Of a stretch of DNA of 64,000 nt, positions 59,214 to 64,000 are shown piece by piece. The DNA lies in the NCBI GenBank assembly GCA_034336665.1, contig JAPFBE010000002.1, positions 7,672,146 to 7,736,145 of the forward strand, read 5' to 3'. A model generated the notes under the pieces. That model saw only the letters and a program-made list of their open reading frames with translations. It was not told the origin of the DNA and did no database searches. This stretch comes from Luscinia megarhynchos. Its lineage: Eukaryota; Chordata; Aves; Passeriformes; Turdidae. A program made the position numbers and the translations under genes. The first letter of the stretch is position 1, and the number at the start of each line of letters is the position of its first letter.

Positions 59214-59520
59214 TGTCCGAAAAGGAGACAGGGGAGTCCTTCAATTTTATCCAAATAAAGGGAGAAAGTTCATTTGGGCTCATGCCCACAGGGTTTTCTC
59301 TCTCTCACTCAGGGATACAGAGTGCAGGCTCCCTTTTATCCTAACGCTCGGCCGTGTGTTGCCTTCTTCATTTCCCCATTGGCTGAGGTACTAGGAAGGC
59401 ACAGCCTTCTTGAACTGCCTAATCCATACTTCCCCTTGAACTTACTATTTTATCCCAAAGTTCAGAAGTTCAGGCTTGTGCAGACCCTTGTCTCTTTCAG
59501 GAGCCACTGTCTGGGCCTGG
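59214..59520 (-). mobile_element. LTR-like fragment, minus strand
   Basis: On the minus strand a TATA-like GGATAAAAGGGAGCC (about 59,335) is followed by GAGAGAGAGAAAACCC, by CTTTATTTGGATAAAATTG and by an end TTTTCGGACA at 59,214. This order resembles U3-R-U5. The 5' boundary is uncertain and there is no flanking duplication that I could confirm. Confidence 0.45.
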
Positions 59521-59810
59521 AGACATCTTGCTGCTCAAAGCCTGGACTCATTTTAAAGAAGTTAACACCCTTACTCACCAAATTATTTGTAAAGACATTA
59601 ATAATAATAATCTTTTCTATCACATCCAAATCTCCAAAACACATACTGGAGAAAGTGGTGAAAAAACAGCCACCCATAACAAATAAGAAACACTTCCTAT
59701 TTCTAACCAGTCCTTTTCTGCCCTTCAGTATGAAAAGGCATACTATTGATGTAAATTTGCCTCAGCAGGACTGAAGGATTTTTAATTGCAGTTTACACTT
59801 TCCAAATATA

Positions 59811-59838
59811 ATCTAAAATAATCACAATTATTTTAGAT
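59811..59838. repeat. Perfect 12-bp AT-rich hairpin
   Basis: Arms ATCTAAAATAAT (59,811-59,822) and ATTATTTTAGAT (59,827-59,838) around a CACA loop. Confidence 0.95.
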
Positions 59839-62800
59839 GGAGAAATACTTATTTGTGTTAACTAAAGGCATAGTTTGTTCTTTCAGCCTTATATCTCCAG
59901 GCTCATGTAGGGTGAGAAATGAAAAATGAGGGCATTAAATAAAATCCCAGCTCCACAAATGTCAAAGGTAAAATTCCCACCCACTTCAACAGGGCTGAAG
60001 CTCTATCCTCCTGGTTTTCGTATCTGTGCTCCTCTTTACTTTGTTCCTAACACAAGCAAATTTCACAGGAGCAGTGATAAATTTAGGTCTCAGGTACCCA
60101 TATTACTTTTGCAGTGCCAGTCACTAAAATTATCAGAATTAGGATCTCTGAATTTTTGTCTTTTCAGAAATGTCTCTGGTATCCTAAATCAGTAGACCAG
60201 ATGACTTTAATACTGAGAAAAAACAAATACAGCCATCCTGAATAAGACCTAAGGTCCATATCAAGCTCTGTATCGTATCTCCATTAGTGCCCAAAATGAA
60301 ATACTTAAAAAATTATGAAGATGTTTAAAATTATCAAGAGCAAGGCAGACTATGGTGATACTTGGTACCCAATCACCACCAATTTGGGTACCCCATGGAT
60401 TATTGTCTGTATATTCTGTGTGTTCATAATCAGCTCATATTTTAGCACCCTCAGCATCCTCCATCAGAGAGGTCTTCAGCTTAACTAAATATCACATGAA
60501 CACTTCCTGCTATTGTTTGTTTTGGACCTTTCTCCTTCTCACTACCTGGTTGCTCTTTAGCCTAATACTCAGGTATCAATTCTGGAGCCTTCTGGCTATG
60601 AATCCAAAGGTGAGGAGTGATCACATGGGTGGCAGAGGCATCCCCAGCATGCAGGATTTCTAGTGGTAAGGAACCTCTGAGACAGTAGATTCCAGTGAGA
60701 GAAACCACAGAAGCATCAGGAAGCTCCTGCCTTTGAAAATATTGATTCCACCAGTGAATTTCCATAAACTTGAATTTAATAATTTTTACAAGCATATATT
60801 TTCAGAGAAGTTTTTAGAAGGTTATCTCACCACTAGTAACAATGTCAGTTGAAAACATTTATATCCCAAAGAAGGGTTACACGACTGGGCACGATGCTCT
60901 AAAAAAAATTGATAAATCTTTTAAGAAAATTTCCAACTTCAGAGAAGAAATTCAGCTGCAATCACCTGAGGTGTTTGGTGTATTTCTCACAATCAGCAAT
61001 GAGCTTAGGTATTACAGGTTGTTTATGCAGAGATGCTAATCTTCCCTAAAAGCTTTTACCATTTCCTAGAAGCACTCCATCTACATGTTGTGGTGGTATT
61101 ATCAGAGGTTGTCATTGTTGGGAGTACTCACCACATTTAAGTTATTTTTAGGTGTGGCAGCCAGAAAACATTATGACTTTTTAATAATAGCTGTTTAACA
61201 TCAGCTGTTCTGATGTTTTCTGCTTGCTTTGGGCTTTACCATTTTCTTCCTTGCCACAAGCTGAAAAAAGGAATAGTCTTCAGTTTGATGTCGTATTTTC
61301 TTGGTTTATGCTACTTTATACTTCCCAATAAACACACATTTTGTGTTATTTAAAGTGACTTCACACCATGGATGAAAATCGAAATTCATCCAGTAAATAC
61401 CAGGCACAGGAAAGGAAAAAAAATAATTGCAATATTTTTTTGAGCTTGGACTTCACCTTAACTATTTCAAGCAGCTCTGCAACTCAGAGAAAGTGCATTT
61501 TCTCTTTAGAAGCACAGGAAGAATCTACACCATGTAGTTTCAGGTACTTGGCCGAGTTGCCTGAATGAGGAACCCTGTGACCCCCCACTGCAGTGAGCTA
61601 GGAGTCCCAAAGGGGAGTTGGAGCTCCTAACTCTCTAGAGAAACTCTTTCTTAAACACCCAGAGAGAGTGAAACATCTGAGAGCTCTAAGGGGTAGTTTA
61701 GTGAAGAGGCTTAAGCTGAACATCAGGATGATCAGTAATAGCTTACACTTTCTTCAGAGTGCCTGCCAACAATAATACTGTAAGTCTGATCCTCTTCAAA
61801 CTAGATGCAATTTGCTAACAGCAGTGATGCCCATCTTTTGTACTGTGTCCAGTAAAAATGAAATATTATCAGCTACTGTAATCATTTAGCTTTCCAGTGC
61901 AACTTGCAATCAGGAAAAGCAAAGTGGTGAAGGAGTATCTGGTCTGGACATTTGCAAAGGTAAACAATGGGAAAGAAGCTCTAGCAGGAAAAGTTAATTT
62001 GAAGGCCTTAAAGATTCTCATAAATACATTTATTCCTATGTATTTCCTTCACACAGTAACTTGCAGTCCCTAGTACCATGAAGGCCAAAAGCAGCCATGC
62101 CTCCAGGTGTAGTTCCATTTTTTAAATTAAAATTTTCTCCTTTTGGGGGGGGGAGAGTTTTAAAAAATAATACAGTTTCAACTGCAAAACATTTTTAATG
62201 CTCTAATTCCAGTTTTGTCTAAAGAGTGCTGCTTGATCAGATTTAACTTGTCTTTATGTTTTTATTTCTTTGGTCTTGTTCAGCACACTATTTAAATATG
62301 GTTCTCCTGATATCAAAACTATAATAAAAAAGCATAGATTTTGTCACACTAGAAATGCTAGGCCTCTTATAAAATGGTGTCAAGAAGACACTCACTCAAA
62401 CTTTGGCAGAGAAAAGTTCACCACATGCACTAACCACATACCCTGAATATCAGAATAGCCAATAGAAAAAGACATATCTAGGACAAGATTCCAAATAGAC
62501 CTCATTGATTCATTACCTACAGACAAGAAAGAAGTGCAAATATTTTAAGGTGATAGCAAGATACCACTACTTCCACTGCTGCCTGTAGGAGCAGGAGTCC
62601 AGAACAGACAGACTTTTATGGTCACATCTTATAGACTGATAGAAGTAACCATATTCTAAAGTCTAACCAGTGGCTACTGCTGTTGGTTTGCTTCCCCATT
62701 CTGTATTACAATTTAGTTTCTGAGCAGAAGTATATAACCTTTCCCATAATGCTTTCCTTAATTTCACCTTCCATCCCAAAGCTACATTCTGCTGAAGGCA

Positions 62801-64000
62801 TTCTAAAGTCAGTCAGACATATTTTATCTTTTATAGACTGTGATCATGAAATATTTAAGGATACAGTTTGAAATCTTCAAGTTCATTTGCTATTTGCTTT
62901 GCTGATTGTCTCACCAGAAGGGGATAGTATTTTAAAGCTAGCAAGGAAATTTTTATACTTCAGCTGCAGGCTTTAGCAATCTACAGCACACTGATAAAGG
63001 GTGAGTGGAAGGGTTGTATGTGACTCAGAAGAGAAAGAAATAAAATTTTCAGGACTGCTTTCAGGACTCATTCAAATGCAACTCATTTTGATGGACAATA
63101 GGTTTGCAAAAAGTAATGATTAGATTTAAAAGGAGTGAAGCGTTTACTTCCCATTAACTTTTACAGGACTTGAACACTTATCTGTTCTGCCCATCACCGA
63201 ACATCTACCCCAGATACCTAACGGCTGTAGGAGGTTTTGGTTGTTGCTTGGTGATGGGTTTTGGTTTTGATTTGGAGCAGAGGCTTGTAGAGCTGTTTAA
63301 TAAGTGACTCAGCTTCTCTACTCCCTAAAAACTCAAACTAAGTTTTCATGGTCTCCAAACAAGGAGCATGCATTTAAACTTGTTTATACAAGTAGTTCTA
63401 AGCTTATCCACCAAGGTTTGTAAGACAATATGTCCAAGCAGCATTTCTTTCCTTCTCTGTAAACTGCTGTCATTATAAGATCATGAACATTGAGCTTGAC
63501 AAAATCTGTTATATAACTTGTCTTATATATAATAAATATAAATACCCAGTATTACTTTAATAATAATTTAAATAAATACACAGTTTAATTTAAGTAAATA
63601 CCCAATATTACTTTACCATATGCAACCCTAGAGGGGTTCTGGTGTTCTAAACATTCACTGTCAGTATTAATTTGCATCCTCAGAGTTCAAACACTTTGGA
63701 TCTTCACTTCCCCACCGTTCTTCAAGCCCTGTCTCTAGAATCATGTGAACAGGTGGAAAAGCACATCTCAGTGCAACATGAGCTAGCTGTTTTGTCCTAC
63801 AGGTGTGTAACATGACAACAGGATCCACAAGCACTTGCACAATGCAGATATTGTTAACATGTAAGAGCCTAGGAAAACAACGACAAACAAAGTAAGATAA
63901 TGCTGAATAAATGATTAAACGTGATTTTTTTTAAAACACAGAAGAGGAAGAGACACGGCATTTTATTTCACCTTCACACACAAAGAAAGGATTATCTGGC

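Larger units (their letters stand above)
56004..64000. other. DNA upstream of PDE1C coding exon 1
   Basis: About 8 kb of mostly AT-rich sequence. I see no coding exon on either strand. Apart from LTR-like pieces at 58.6 and 59.2 kb and two small hairpins, nothing is recognisable, including 59,560-64,000. It may be intergenic, or an intron of longer PDE1C transcripts with an upstream promoter. Confidence 0.6.

Overview
The window looks like avian nuclear DNA, most likely from a songbird. The transposon load is CR1 LINEs plus many endogenous-retrovirus LTRs of bird type, and I see no L1 or Alu-type SINE. It is AT-rich and intron-like. No single open frame over about 60 codons reads as a free-standing gene. 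The open frames of 400-600 codons at 31.4-33.3 kb come from a tandem repeat.

The only protein-coding gene I can support is the 5' part of PDE1C, on the minus strand. PDE1C is a calcium/calmodulin-dependent 3',5'-cyclic-nucleotide phosphodiesterase. Three short exons have correct splice sites and matching phases: 55,799-55,883 (initiator ATG), 36,916-36,966 and 24,885-25,056. Joined, they encode about 102 residues of the long-N-terminus isoform. They are separated by introns of 18.8 kb and 11.9 kb. A third intron runs off the left edge, so the regulatory and catalytic exons lie outside the window. Sequence above 55,884 is 5' UTR, then upstream DNA or an intron of longer transcripts.

Layout: 1-24,884 is intron 3, with an inverted-type CR1 at 2.6-3.0 kb, an LTR at 4.8-5.9 kb carrying CTCF-like motifs, a paired hairpin locus at 9.5 kb, CR1s at 10.4 and 22.1 kb, and LTRs at 8, 16 and 19 kb. 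Intron 2 (25,057-36,915) is dominated by what I interpret as one old minus-strand gammaretrovirus-like provirus. Its degraded LTRs are at 26.7-27.2 and 34.9-36.1 kb, with pol relics at 29.5-30.1, 31.0-31.4 and 33.5-33.8 kb. It has been interrupted by CR1s, by a solo LTR with a perfect 6-bp target duplication, and by a 2.1-kb LTR-like element containing a minisatellite of about 23 units rich in G-quadruplex motifs. Intron 1 (36,967-55,798) carries two related LTRs (37.1 and 53.0 kb, the second with a 292-bp LTR nested inside), further LTRs at 40-41.4 kb and a CR1 at 46.2 kb. The right 8 kb holds the putative 5' UTR, LTR fragments and two perfect short hairpins.

Family names are from memory of bird repeats and of PDE1C. 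No database search was possible, so repeat boundaries without stated terminal motifs are approximate.
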